Positions 11,530-20,974 of a stretch of 64,000 nt of DNA are shown piece by piece. Source of the stretch: Globisporangium splendens (Eukaryota; Oomycota; Peronosporomycetes; Pythiales; Pythiaceae). Under the pieces are notes generated by a model, which made no database searches, had not been told where the DNA came from, and saw only the letters and a program-made list of their open reading frames with translations. Location: assembly GCA_006386115.1 (NCBI GenBank), contig VFIW01000111.1:156971-220970 (forward strand). The letters run 5' to 3'. The stretch's first letter is position 1. Every line of letters starts with the position of its first letter. The translations under genes were made by a program, and so were the position numbers.

Positions 11530-12381
11530 CCAAATGCAAGATCACCTTCATGAAGCATGATGTGGTCCCATTCAGGAACAGATTCCAGCGCGCTCGTCAA
11601 GCGGCGGAATGCTACCGAAGACTCCACACCACTCGTGAGTGACGTGTACATTGGAGAGCCCGCAAGCCCGTCCAGTCTTCGTTGCAATTCACGATCATAT
11701 ACAATATCCTCGAGAAACCATTTCAGCTTGCGCAACGTTATCAACGACGACGCCTTGCCCAAATCAAACTCGACGCGCGTCTTCGGGCATGCCTACACCA
11801 CCGAGCGAAACCACTTTGGACGCGTTGGCATCTCAAGCAATCGCTTTCCCAGTAAATCCAGAATCTCTTGTGCTTGCGCTGACCGTTCAATCGAACCTAA
11901 CAACTGCGACGTATTGATGGTAAAGCAGCAACCTGCTCGTTTGCCGCACGCAGTTCAGTGTTTGCGCTGCTAGCTGGAGATGGCTTCGCCACTTTTGACA
12001 GACACATTTTTCGCTCTTGATCTCGCTGTTTATTGATCGAGCGTCGGAAACTGTCGGCTTGAAGATCGGCGGGATGCTGAAAGTACGCATCGCGGTTCTT
12101 GAGCAATTGGAACGACAAGAGCCTTCTGTCGTCAGTGAGCTCGTACAGCGGAGTACCTTGGTCATCTTCCGATAAGACTTTAGCGCCAAGCTGTGAGTTG
12201 CCATTTGATCAGGGATCTCTGTCGTTTTCGCCGTCTTTGGACCGCGCGGTTGACGGATGCAGAGCGTCAGCTTCGCGTTCGTGCTGCCCCCGCGCGCCAG
12301 CAGCAGCCAGTCGAGAAAGTGCGCGGTCGCCTTCTTGTATTTGGCGTGCGAGCCCACGGAGAAGCTCGACGTCGACGCCAT
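11530..12381 (-). pseudogene. DUF6604-like family gene, internally deleted copy
   Basis: Minus-strand relative of the pseudogene at 1785-3833. It starts at ATG 12381 (MASTSSFSVG) and carries YKKATAHFLDWLLLAR. It then loses frame and the central part of the family. The only other recognisable piece is near 11762-11560: 'LRKLKWFLEDIVYDRELQRRLDGLAG', matching 'ARRKLTWYSKDVDDDLEAQMKLDALGG' of the other copy. At about 0.85 kb against about 2.05 kb, most of the middle is gone. Its 3' end abuts the 3' end of CFAP61 copy 2 tail to tail. Confidence 0.65.
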
Positions 12382-12693
12382 TCTCGTTCGCGCTTCAACT
12401 GACGTTCGTTGCAGGCGAATTTCGAAATGAAAGGGAAATCTGCAAAATCTTTCCTTTTTAACCAATCATGGTATCGATGCCAAAATGGGAGTCATTAGTT
12501 TGAACCAATCACAACGTGATAAAATATAGAAAACAGATAGTCTGTTTGATGGGCTTGGGTATATTTAGCATGGCTACAGTTCTCCAGCGAGATCACTTTG
12601 CACTCATTCGCGCTCAGAATTTAACCCCTTGCTTTAGCAAGCCATCCATTACTAAAAGAAAACAATACTGGCTCCCCTGGTTCCGTTCGGCTT
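12382..12693. other. Intergenic, no gene supported
   Basis: AT-rich spacer upstream of the DUF6604-like fragment and downstream of the ankyrin gene. Nothing recognisable. Confidence 0.5.
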
Positions 12694-14376
12694 TCATCGC
12701 TTTGCCATGTAGTATATCTGGTACTTTGGGTTGAGCCCCATGCACTCCAGGTAGGTATCCAGGAGTGCTGCTTTCTCGATATTCACGTCCATTGCGACTG
12801 GGTAATGTTCGCAAAGCCAGAGAAACAGCTCGACGTTCTTCTCGTAGTTTGCCGACTCGGTCACTTGGGACGAACAGCCCTCGCTGCGGTTCGCATGCAG
12901 AAACAAAACGCGATCAAAGTCGCCCGCGGATACAGCAGAATCCATCGCTTTCGTAGTGCACCCTTCCGAGCGGTGCGCGTGCAGCCACTGCACGACAGCA
13001 AGCGAGCCAGCGTTATCCATAGCGTCTGTGGTGCATCCCTCGGTTCGAAGGGCATGCAGCCATTTCACGACATCAAGATGGTTATTGGCCGCCGCCCAGT
13101 CCATCGCAGACGTCGTGCACCCTTCGCCTCGGTTCTCGTGCAGCCATTGCACCACATCTAGATGACCATGTGCAGCCGCGAGGTTCATGGCACGTCTCGT
13201 GTACTCCACACCGCGGTTTTCCACGATCCACTCGGCGATATGCAAATGCCCGTTTCCAGCAGCCTTGTCGACCGCAGCCGACGTGCACCCTTCAATTCGA
13301 TGCGCATGAAGCCACTTCACGACCTCAAAGTGGCCATTCTCTGCGGCGCCATCCATCGCGTCGCTCGTGCATCCTTCCAATCGGTTATCATGCAGCCATT
13401 GCACCACTTCTAAGAATCCTTGGCGCGCCGCTCGGTCCATGGCATCACGCGTACAGCCTTCGCTTCGATTGTCATGAAGCCACTGCACGACGTCAAGATG
13501 ACCATTGCCCGCCGCGTTGTTCATCGCGCTGACACTGCAGCCTTCGGATCGATTTATGTGCAACCATTGCACAATATACAAGTGACCGTTGCCTGCTGCC
13601 GAATCCATGGCGTCTTTCGTGCCGCCCGCGAGCGCGGTCTCATGCAGCCACTCGAGAACGTCCAAGTGGTTGTTCATCGCGGCGTAATCCATCGCGGGGG
13701 ACACTTTGAGCGGATGGTCGTGCGCCAGCAGAAACGTTGCGATCTCGAGATGGCCACTCGCGATCGCATTCTCCACAGCGCGCTTCGAGCGAACCCAGGA
13801 GTCGTGCAGCCACACAACGGTCTCCATATGCCCATCCTTGGCAGCCAGATCCATCGCGCGATACGTGCACCCAGGCGACATTGGCTGCACCCTGAGCCAT
13901 TCCAGCACGTGTAAATGTCCATTTGCAGCAGCGCCATCCATCAACGCGGTCGTCCACACAATATTCGAGTGATGCTTTGTGAGCCATTGCAGGTACGTGA
14001 GCCGTCCCAAGCTTGCCGCGACCTCGAAGCCGCGGGATGCAAAGCCGTGCGGGCAGTACTCGTGCAGCCACCGGATCACCTCCATCGCATTCGCGTCGCC
14101 CTCTCCATAGGAGGCAACAGCGTATACCAGCGCCTCACTGAATTCGGCGGCTCTGCGGAACGGGTCCATCGTCGGTGGCTCGCGTGCTACGAGCCGCTTG
14201 AGCAGCGACACGTGCCGACCGCAGGCGCACGCGCGCGAGATGCGCCAGAACTGCGGCAGCGCGTGATCGAGGAACGCGCTGATGCGGAGCACGACGTGGT
14301 CGAGCGCATCGACGTCGCGATTCACACCGCGACACACGACGGCGGCCGCCGTGAGCGGCGCGAGGCTCTCTGTCAT
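12694..14376 (-). CDS. Ankyrin-repeat protein
   Basis: Single-exon gene of 560 residues from ATG 14376 (MTESLAPLTA); an in-frame ATG at 14442 would add 22 residues. From about residue 120 onward it is a run of a dozen or more ankyrin-type repeats of about 33 residues with a strong consensus: 'NGHLDVVQWLHxNRxEGCTxxAMDxAA'. The first repeats are more diverged than the later ones, which suggests recent tandem expansion. The N-terminal ~100 residues form a non-repeat cap. There is no signal peptide or membrane segment. The Cys-Thr and Ala-Met-Asp positions recur in nearly every repeat. Such proteins form large families in oomycetes and usually act as binding scaffolds; the partner is unknown. Confidence 0.85.
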   Translation of the reverse strand: MTESLAPLTAAAVVCRGVNRDVDALDHVVLRISAFLDHALPQFWRISRACACGRHVSLLKRLVAREPPTMDPFRRAAEFSEALVYAVASYGEGDANAMEVIRWLHEYCPHGFASRGFEVAASLGRLTYLQWLTKHHSNIVWTTALMDGAAANGHLHVLEWLRVQPMSPGCTYRAMDLAAKDGHMETVVWLHDSWVRSKRAVENAIASGHLEIATFLLAHDHPLKVSPAMDYAAMNNHLDVLEWLHETALAGGTKDAMDSAAGNGHLYIVQWLHINRSEGCSVSAMNNAAGNGHLDVVQWLHDNRSEGCTRDAMDRAARQGFLEVVQWLHDNRLEGCTSDAMDGAAENGHFEVVKWLHAHRIEGCTSAAVDKAAGNGHLHIAEWIVENRGVEYTRRAMNLAAAHGHLDVVQWLHENRGEGCTTSAMDWAAANNHLDVVKWLHALRTEGCTTDAMDNAGSLAVVQWLHAHRSEGCTTKAMDSAVSAGDFDRVLFLHANRSEGCSSQVTESANYEKNVELFLWLCEHYPVAMDVNIEKAALLDTYLECMGLNPKYQIYYMAKR

Positions 14377-14467
14377 GCTTCCTTGGGTTTGTTGATTGTG
14401 CGAGTGACAACCGTGCTTGAGTTTGTTGTTCTTGGCAACCAAAAAAGGTCGTCCTGCGCACTTAGCA

Positions 14468-14827
14468 ATGAGTGAGTTCGTGTTGGAATCAGATCCGGTT
14501 CAGAAAACACAGGTTCGATTTGAAGGGCTCCTTCGAACATGCAGTTCCACATTGTCATCAGTCATGGCAGGGAACGCAGCAGCGTCGAAGCTTGCAGACA
14601 GGAATGCGAGAGCTCTTCAGCTTCACCTTCACGAACCAGAGGCGATAAAGCGGGTCCATCTGTTAAAGCAATCTCAGCGATCTGCAAATACTCAGCTTCA
14701 GCACTCATCAAAAGCACTCGAGTTTATTTCATGGATGGAAGAGAAAGGCTACATCGATGATCAGGTCACTGAAGCCAGAATGGTCATGTACCTCGCTGAA
14801 GTCCCATACAGCAAATCGCACCTCTAA
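14468..14827 (+). other. Short open frame, possible tyrosine-recombinase remnant
   Basis: Open frame of 119 residues (MSEFVLESDP...), divergent from the ankyrin gene. The end reads 'SSKALEFISWMEEKGYIDD' and 'VMYLAEVP'. This pattern recalls the core-binding region of Crypton-type tyrosine recombinases but is too short to prove. No catalytic region follows before the stop. It could equally be an unknown small gene. Confidence 0.25.
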
Positions 14828-15936
14828 TAAGCAGGAGCTCACGATTCTGTGACTCTCTTTCACTTTGTCGCGCGCCACAATGACGGTACTCATGCAGCTA
14901 AAGAAGTCAACCTTGCCCACGAGCACATCCACGTACTTGATCGCACCGACCGAGTTCACGCCATCGCCGCCATCGCCGCCATCGCCGTAGCCCGCCATCC
15001 CAAACTCCGGCGTGTCTTGCTGCCACGCGCGGTCGCGAACGCGTTTACCTGGCTCTGGAGGTCCGCGGATGCCAAGCTGTCCACCTTGTGGTGGTGGAAC
15101 AGCGAGTGCCCGTCCTCGGTATAGTGCATTTTCGACGACACGCTGGGTGCCGCTTTTGCCAACGTCGACACTGTTGGTGACGTCGTCTGTCGTGAACCAG
15201 GACGCAGTGAAGCCGGTATTGGCTTTGGCTCCAGCGAATGCTAATTGTATCTGCTGTGACACCTTGCGCGTGTCCACTCCAGCATCGACAATCATGGAGA
15301 GAGATAGTACTGACTGTGAGCGCCAATGCGAGGAGCGCAACGCTGCTTCAGATCGGGACAAGCGTAATCTTGCGTCTCGCAGCTCAAATTATTAGCTGGG
15401 CATTGGAGAGAATACCGTTGCTTCGCCGAGCAAGCATGGGGAGAGAACGCGAAGGAGGCTGTTGGGAATCGCGTCGAAGAGCGATATGAGGAGTGAGAGC
15501 GAGGTTCAAGTGGTTTTCTGCTGTCTCTTGCGAACTTTCGAAGCGCTGCATTGCAAACGCGCATCCTCCTCCACCATTGTCAACAGATACGTCAATCGCG
15601 TTGGCTGGGGAGAAATGGAGAAAGGAGATTGTAAAATAGACCCAAAGGCGTTCACGTCACGTATCGTCTGCTGCCCGGAATGCTGGTTGATGGAGATAGG
15701 CATACTGAGCTACTTTTCCGTTATCGCATACTTTATACAGCAGTCGACCAGCAAATATGTGGGTGGGAGGGAACAATGTCCGAGATAGTGTTGAGTCACG
15801 ACCATCTCGGAAGCATTCATGACTGAAAAAACAACACTTGTTTCTATTGTTGTCGCTCGAATGGCAATTCAAAAAATGAATCGCCATGTGTCCCAGAAAT
15901 GCCCCCACTCATAACTGTCAGTGCACACACATCGAG
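14828..15936. other. Intergenic or decayed sequence
   Basis: Several overlapping medium-length open frames lie on both strands (for example minus 15361-14729), but none has a recognisable motif and none is clearly favoured. It probably contains old transposon sequence and the TMX2 promoter. Confidence 0.4.
14961..14987. repeat. Short CCATCGCCG tandem repeat
   Basis: Three head-to-tail copies of a 9-bp unit in otherwise unassigned sequence; a simple microsatellite. Confidence 0.7.
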
Positions 15937-17199
15937 ATGGCACCACGTCGGAAGAGCACCACCAACACGATCTCTGGCGACGCGCTCGCGGGACCCGCGC
16001 CGCGCGCACACGTAGCGTCCTGGCGGCGGTTCCTGGCGCCATACTACGTACTCAACGCGGTGGCGCTGCTGAGCTACGCGGTACTTCGCGAGAGCTTCTG
16101 GAGCAAGCGGATGGAGGAGCGCGAGGGCTTCCTCAACCTGCCTCGTGTGCGTAGCTGCTACATGCGCTCAGAGATCTTGTGATGCATTTGCCTTATTAGT
16201 GCTCATCTATATGCTGTCGTAATGCACACAGGAGCAAGAGATCTTCCTGATCGCAGGAGGCACGTTCGTCGTGAACTACCGCAAGAAAGCGACGCTCGAT
16301 GGCGTCATCTCGCTACTGTTCCTCTACGGCAAAATGGCCGTGCTGGCCGCGACTTACTACATGGACCGAACGCTCTTTGGCTGGTACTTTGTGTGCATCG
16401 CAAGTAAGTGCATCGATCCATTGTGTGCGTGTAATTGTTGATAGAATGGCCGTTTAATAAGTTTATTTGCCGGTACGCTACATCTCAAGTCTTGTTCGTT
16501 GTCGTGGGTCAACCAAAGTATGCCGGTCCGTCCAACATCGCGGTGCTCAACCCAGCGTCGTTCGAACGGCTCGTGAAGCGCGGCAGTGGGGACAAAGCGA
16601 AGAAGGAGAACGAGTCGTGGCTTGTGTACTTTTACGTCGACTGGAGCGCTCACTGCGTGCAGCACGATCCGATGATCGCCGAGCTCTCGCTCAGGTTCGT
16701 GCATTTACTGGCACTTATGCTGTTGTTTTTTTCTCTCTATACCTTTCTGGCATGCTTGCATTTATGACACTACTTACTCATACCGATGCGTAGTTATGGC
16801 TCCGAGACGCTGCAGTTCGGCAAAGTCGACGTGAACAAGCATTCCGACCTGGCCGCCGAATACAACATCGCGATCTCGTCGACGTCGTGGCAGCTTCCGA
16901 CGATGATCCTGTTCCAGAACGGCGAAGAAGTGATCCGGTTACCAAAGTTCAAGGACGATGGCACAGTCATCAAGACGATCCTCGACAAGGTGAGTCTGTC
17001 TGTGCACTTCATCGTGAGAGCCCACCTAGGGTGTCATCTCAGTTTTGCGAACAGTACAGCGTGACTGACGTTTATTGGACCTTATGCCGCTTTGTAGGCT
17101 GGTGTGGCTGCCGTGTTCCACCTCGAGGAGCTCAAAGATGGCAAGAAAGTATTGTTTGGTCCCAAGACGAATGACAAAGCCAAGAAGAAGAAGAAATAG
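15937..17199 (+). CDS. TMX2: TMX2-like thioredoxin-related transmembrane protein
   Basis: Five exons: 15937-16146, 16232-16403, 16490-16694, 16794-16989 and 17098-17199. They give 294 residues, close to human TMX2. The N-terminal third is hydrophobic ('FLAPYYVLNAVALLSYAVL', 'GVISLLFLYGKMAVLAATYY', 'LFGWYFVCIAILFVVVG'). A thioredoxin-fold domain follows, with 'LVYFYVDWSAHC', 'FGKVDVNKHSDLAAEY', 'STSWQLPTMILFQNGEEV' including the cis-Pro, and a closing helix. The active site is SAHC instead of CxxC, as expected for the TMX2 group, which has a single active-site Cys. The C-terminus is KKKKK, matching the dilysine ER-retrieval signal of this family. It is probably an ER membrane protein. The tetraspan gene follows 180 bp downstream on the same strand. 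Confidence 0.9.
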
Positions 17200-17378
17200 G
17201 TTCGATTGCCACTAGCAAGTACTTTTTTTCAAAGAGTTCGTTTTTCTAGATCCTCTTAAAACCACTTTCATATAATTTTTGAGAGAACTTGATATTGGAT
17301 GCACTGATAGTTTCCCTAATTTGGTAGTCTCCACCTTGAAGACCCTTCCCCACAATTCCACAGCGAAAAAGAACGAAA

Positions 17379-18355
17379 ATGGGCGAGTCGCTTGGCGAGT
17401 GCTGCACGGGCAGCGCGCTCTTCGTGTTCAACGGCGTCGACCTGCTCTGCGGCGTCGTGCTCACGGTCTACAGCCTCTTCCTCGGTACGCGTCCACTTGC
17501 ACTCATCCTCTCTCTTTATATTAGCAGTAACATGCCACCCAGATCCTAACACTTCGCCGTGTCATTGTACCCAGGTGTGAACGAGTACGCGCCTGTGTGG
17601 CTTTATGGTACTGCCCACAAGCCTTTGCGTCTATTGTGTATAGTGTACTACAAACTGAGTGTTATGCGCTTCTTTGTGACTATCATTAGCGCCGATCATG
17701 GGCGTCGGTGGGCTGCTCGTCCTGTCGGCGCTCATGAGCTGGTGCGGCGCGTCCAACCGGAGCTGCTCGGCGTGTTTGGCGCTGTCGTCGTACCTGCTGA
17801 TCCTGCTGGCGCTCGCAGAGTTCATCCTGGCGATCGTGATCTTCACGCAGGGCGACCGCATCGACCAGTTCCTGCACGACCACCAGGCCGAACTCAAGCT
17901 GACGTGAGAAGTGTTGTGTGTTTGACTTTGTGTGTTGGTATATTCACTCATTTGCGATTTGTGACATAGGGACGAGGAGCTCCGCAAGCTGGAGAACAAC
18001 AAGTTTTTGCCGGCGTACTTTTTGATCGGGCTGTTTGTGATGGAGGTGCTGCGGTTCTGCTGCAGCAGCGAACTGCAGCGAGCGCGCCATCGCCACAAAT
18101 ACCACTACCGCAACCTGAACACCCTGCGCGACCTCGACGACGAGCTCATCACGGTCAAGAAGGAGAAAGTATGCGATGACTATAACGCTCAGTTGGAAAG
18201 TAGCGATATCATTTTTGCTGATCTTTGTGCATTTGTGTCAGGAAATTTCGACCAAGTACGCGGATTTGAAAGACAAATACCGGAAGAAATACGCCGCGCC
18301 AGAGGTGTCCTCGATTGCCACGTATCACGAAAAAGTGAGCATTTTAAACGTTTAA
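17379..18355 (+). CDS. Four-pass membrane protein, tetraspanin-like
   Basis: Five exons: 17379-17484, 17575-17607, 17690-17903, 17970-18168 and 18242-18355. They give 221 residues, with all splice phases consistent. The start is MGESLGECCTGSALFVFNGVDLL. Four hydrophobic segments are visible: one in exon 1, two in exon 3 ('MGVGGLLVLSALMSWCGAS', 'LSSYLLILLALAEFILAIVIF') and one in exon 4 ('FLPAYFLIGLFVMEVLRFCC'). The loop between the last two is short and helical, not the cysteine-rich CCG loop of true tetraspanins. A charged tail follows ('DDELITVKKEK', 'KYADLKDKYRKKYAAPE'). The last exon reads through a GTGAGC to a stop at 18353-18355; if that GTGAGC is a donor, an extra exon could exist. The role is unknown. 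Confidence 0.75.
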
Positions 18356-18387
18356 GTGGAGGCAGAGCTTCTCTATATTTCTTGTTT

Positions 18388-19501
18388 TTACGGCATTGCA
18401 ATTGCTCGAATGGAAGATTCGAGCTCTTCATATTTTCTAATCCACTCAATGGAAGACGTCGTGAGTTGTGTCATGACGGCGTCGAGCTTCTCATGCTGGT
18501 CACTCTGGTGGTGTTTGAGTTCGTGGCTTAGCGTTTCGATCTCGCTCGAGCAAATACTCATTCCTTCATCGAGCGTGGTGTGAATCCTCGAGTGATTTTT
18601 CAGCAGTGTCGTGAATGCATCCTTGCTGCGGAGCTCGTACGTTGCCAAGCTCTCGGTCAACACGTCAAGTCGCTGACTGGTCTGGTTGCGATCCATCTTG
18701 GCTTGACGGTCCATGGCTTCGCGTAAGGTTTCAAGTTTCCCAAGAAGCTGAGCGTTGCTTTGGGACGCACTGCCTCGAATACTGGTGCATTCTTTTGCGA
18801 TCGCCTGCACATCGGACGCGAGAGCGACGCAAGTACAATTCATTTCCTCCTTAAACGTGAACAAATCGGTTTGCACTTGACTGCAATCCTGTCGGAGCTT
18901 TTGAAGCCACTCCATTGCTTGCTCCTGGGAGGACTGCGAGGTTTGTAGCAAATGCGCAGCTTCGCGCTCGCGAGTCATGAACTGGTCGTTTGCGCTTTTC
19001 AAAATCCCGAGCTCTGCCTGTGCTTCATGGAGACTGAGTGCCAATTTGGAAAAACTATCCTGCGCGTGATCGAATCGGCGATCGACTGAGTCCTGGAGTT
19101 GACGCCGCTTGCCGTCGACACGCGAAACCTGGTCTTGCAATTTGGAGACTACGCTCTCGACAGCACTGACGCGGTTTTGCATGCTGGCATTGCTCGCAAC
19201 CACCGATTTCTTGATGTCATCTAGATTTTTGTCGTGTCACATGGAGTAATTGGCAGGTGAGGAGCCATTTGGAAAGCCAGGGCATGCTCAATCACTAGAA
19301 ACAAACCTATTTCGTCGACAAACACATCCGACAACGAATTGAACGCGTCTTGCAATCGCTCAACCTTGGAGCAAAGCAGTATACACAAACAGCAGCCGCA
19401 TTACTAGGTGAACACGGTTTGGTCTTCGCTCGACTTCAACGCACTTTTTCGACGAGGTCTTGCAGCGCTTGATCTTGCTGAACAACTCCAACGCCCTGCA
19501 T
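18388..19501 (-). CDS. Coiled-coil protein of unknown function
   Basis: Three exons, 19501-19445, 19364-19307 and 19220-18388, give at least 315 residues. The reading frame is kept across both introns ('LQDLVEK', 'VERLQDAFNSLSDVFVDEI', 'DDIKKSVVASNASMQ'). Almost the whole protein is charged helix with heptad patterning ('VESVVSKLQDQVSRVDGKRRQLQDSVDRR', broken by Gln/Ser-rich spacers). There is no enzymatic motif. The ATG at 19501 follows directly on a possible acceptor (TTGAATTGCAG), so a further 5' exon is possible and the true start is uncertain. The 3' end faces that of the tetraspan gene across 32 bp. In a flagellate such proteins are often axonemal or basal-body parts, but nothing here proves that. 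Confidence 0.65.
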
Positions 19502-20119
19502 CTGCAATTCAAACCGTGTCTTATCAGTGATGATCTGTCGACTAAATTTCAACAGTCTTATTTCACCCACATGGCACTGCAATGTTTCATCATAAACTGC
19601 TCTAAAAACGGGACGAGGATCGAGAAATGAGGTCTTTTGTTGAAGGGATCTGTCGTGTTGAGAGGGAGCTTGCTCAAAGCAGACTAGAAAAAAAGTTAAA
19701 CGGCAAGGTGGAGCTGCTGAGTGACGTGACAGTCACACTCCCACACCATCGCGTTCTCACCCAAACTCCCACCGAGTCCCTTCACAGAGTGTTCTCGCAG
19801 AGTTCACAGAGGAGAGTGCTGCGGATGAAGTCAAGTGATGTCATGGTTGAATCATCCCACGCAGGGATAGTTCAACCACGGCGATGACGCATGCCGCGCC
19901 AATGGGCACACATGCACCCTGTACCCAGCCAACCGGCCGCGCAGCAGATCCAACCTGCGCGCTGCCGATCTTACCTACTTCCGCCCAGCATGCCGCCGCG
20001 ATCCTTGCGCTTGGATCGCGGGCCATGCTAGGCTTGCATGTATTACATAGTTATCCTAGGCAATCCGATCTGCTTAAACGACAAGCATGAATACACACTC
20101 ACTTTCAAACTTAACTTGT
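19502..20119. other. Intergenic, no gene supported
   Basis: Lies upstream of the coiled-coil gene and next to the transposon remnant. It includes a moderately GC-rich, possibly repeat-derived segment at 19880-20030 but no supported gene. Confidence 0.4.
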
Positions 20120-20760
20120 GTCACCACAACAATTATGTTCGGCGAAAACATGCACGAAATCAGCGTTCTTCCGGAGATGTCCCCCGCCTCGTGTGTGCTC
20201 CTTTGCCACTTTCACGTGCAAATGCATTTAAAGAAAATCGTTCGCGACTCCGAGTTGGGAATTACGAAACGTCCGAGTACATTCATTTCGAGAACATCTA
20301 CCACAACATGGCGCACGCAGCTACTGAAAATGTGTATGCGGATCAGCTTGCTGACTTGCTGTATTTGGCGAGTGTCAAAAACGATCAGGCATTCATCGAC
20401 TACTTCACAAACCAGTGGGATGCTTGCGAGGAGATGTGGGTTCGATGTTATCGAATGGAACTACTACATTTTAAGAACAACACCTGCAGCTGCTTGGAGA
20501 GTCTTCTCGAGAAAATGAAGCAGCACGTCGATCGCAACCTGACCATGCGCGAGTGTTTGCAGCAGCTGATAGCAATGGCTGAAGACATGGAGGAGCAGCA
20601 CAACCACGCACGGCTCCAATTGGGCGCACATTGGAGCTCCAGCTGCGATGACGAGATGAATGCCGAGCTCGTGGTTGTCGCAGACTGGGCAGCAACGCAG
20701 CTCCTGCCCGAATTGGAGGAAGCGATCAACATTCTGAGGACCTGCGACTTCAAAACAACG
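20120..20760 (+). mobile_element. Mutator-like (MULE) transposase remnant
   Basis: Piece of a MULE-type transposase. One frame carries 'MHEISVLPEMSPASCVLLCHFHVQMHLKKI', matching the CHFH region around the third catalytic block of MULE transposases. After a frame change near 20270 another frame carries 'AFIDYFTNQWDACEEMWVRCYRMELLHF.NNT', matching the conserved YF..NW..C..MW..Y.R....AGNTT stretch further downstream. The first two catalytic acidic residues and the SWIM zinc finger are not seen. No terminal inverted repeat was found. The copy is truncated and inactive. Confidence 0.7.
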
Positions 20761-20974
20761 ATCGGCGAATGTGTTAGAGGTACATTTAGCCCGAGTGCAT
20801 GCGAGCACTCTGTGAATCCACTCAACCGGATGTCCACGAGTGAGTTCTCCTCCTCAATGTTGATGCCATGTCGAAATTCGATTGCGTACCGGAAGAAAAA
20901 CGACCACACAAGTAACAAGCAAGGGGCAAATTTGGCTCAAGCTCAGCGTGCAGCGAACGGCGCTGTCCAAGATC

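Noticed and set aside
14729..15361. 210-residue minus-strand open frame with Gly/Asp repeats
   Set aside because: The Gly-Asp run is just the translated CCATCGCCG microsatellite, and the rest has no recognisable feature.
17379..18355. Calling the four-pass protein a true tetraspanin
   Set aside because: The large extracellular loop lacks the CCG motif and other cysteines, so only 'tetraspanin-like' is used.
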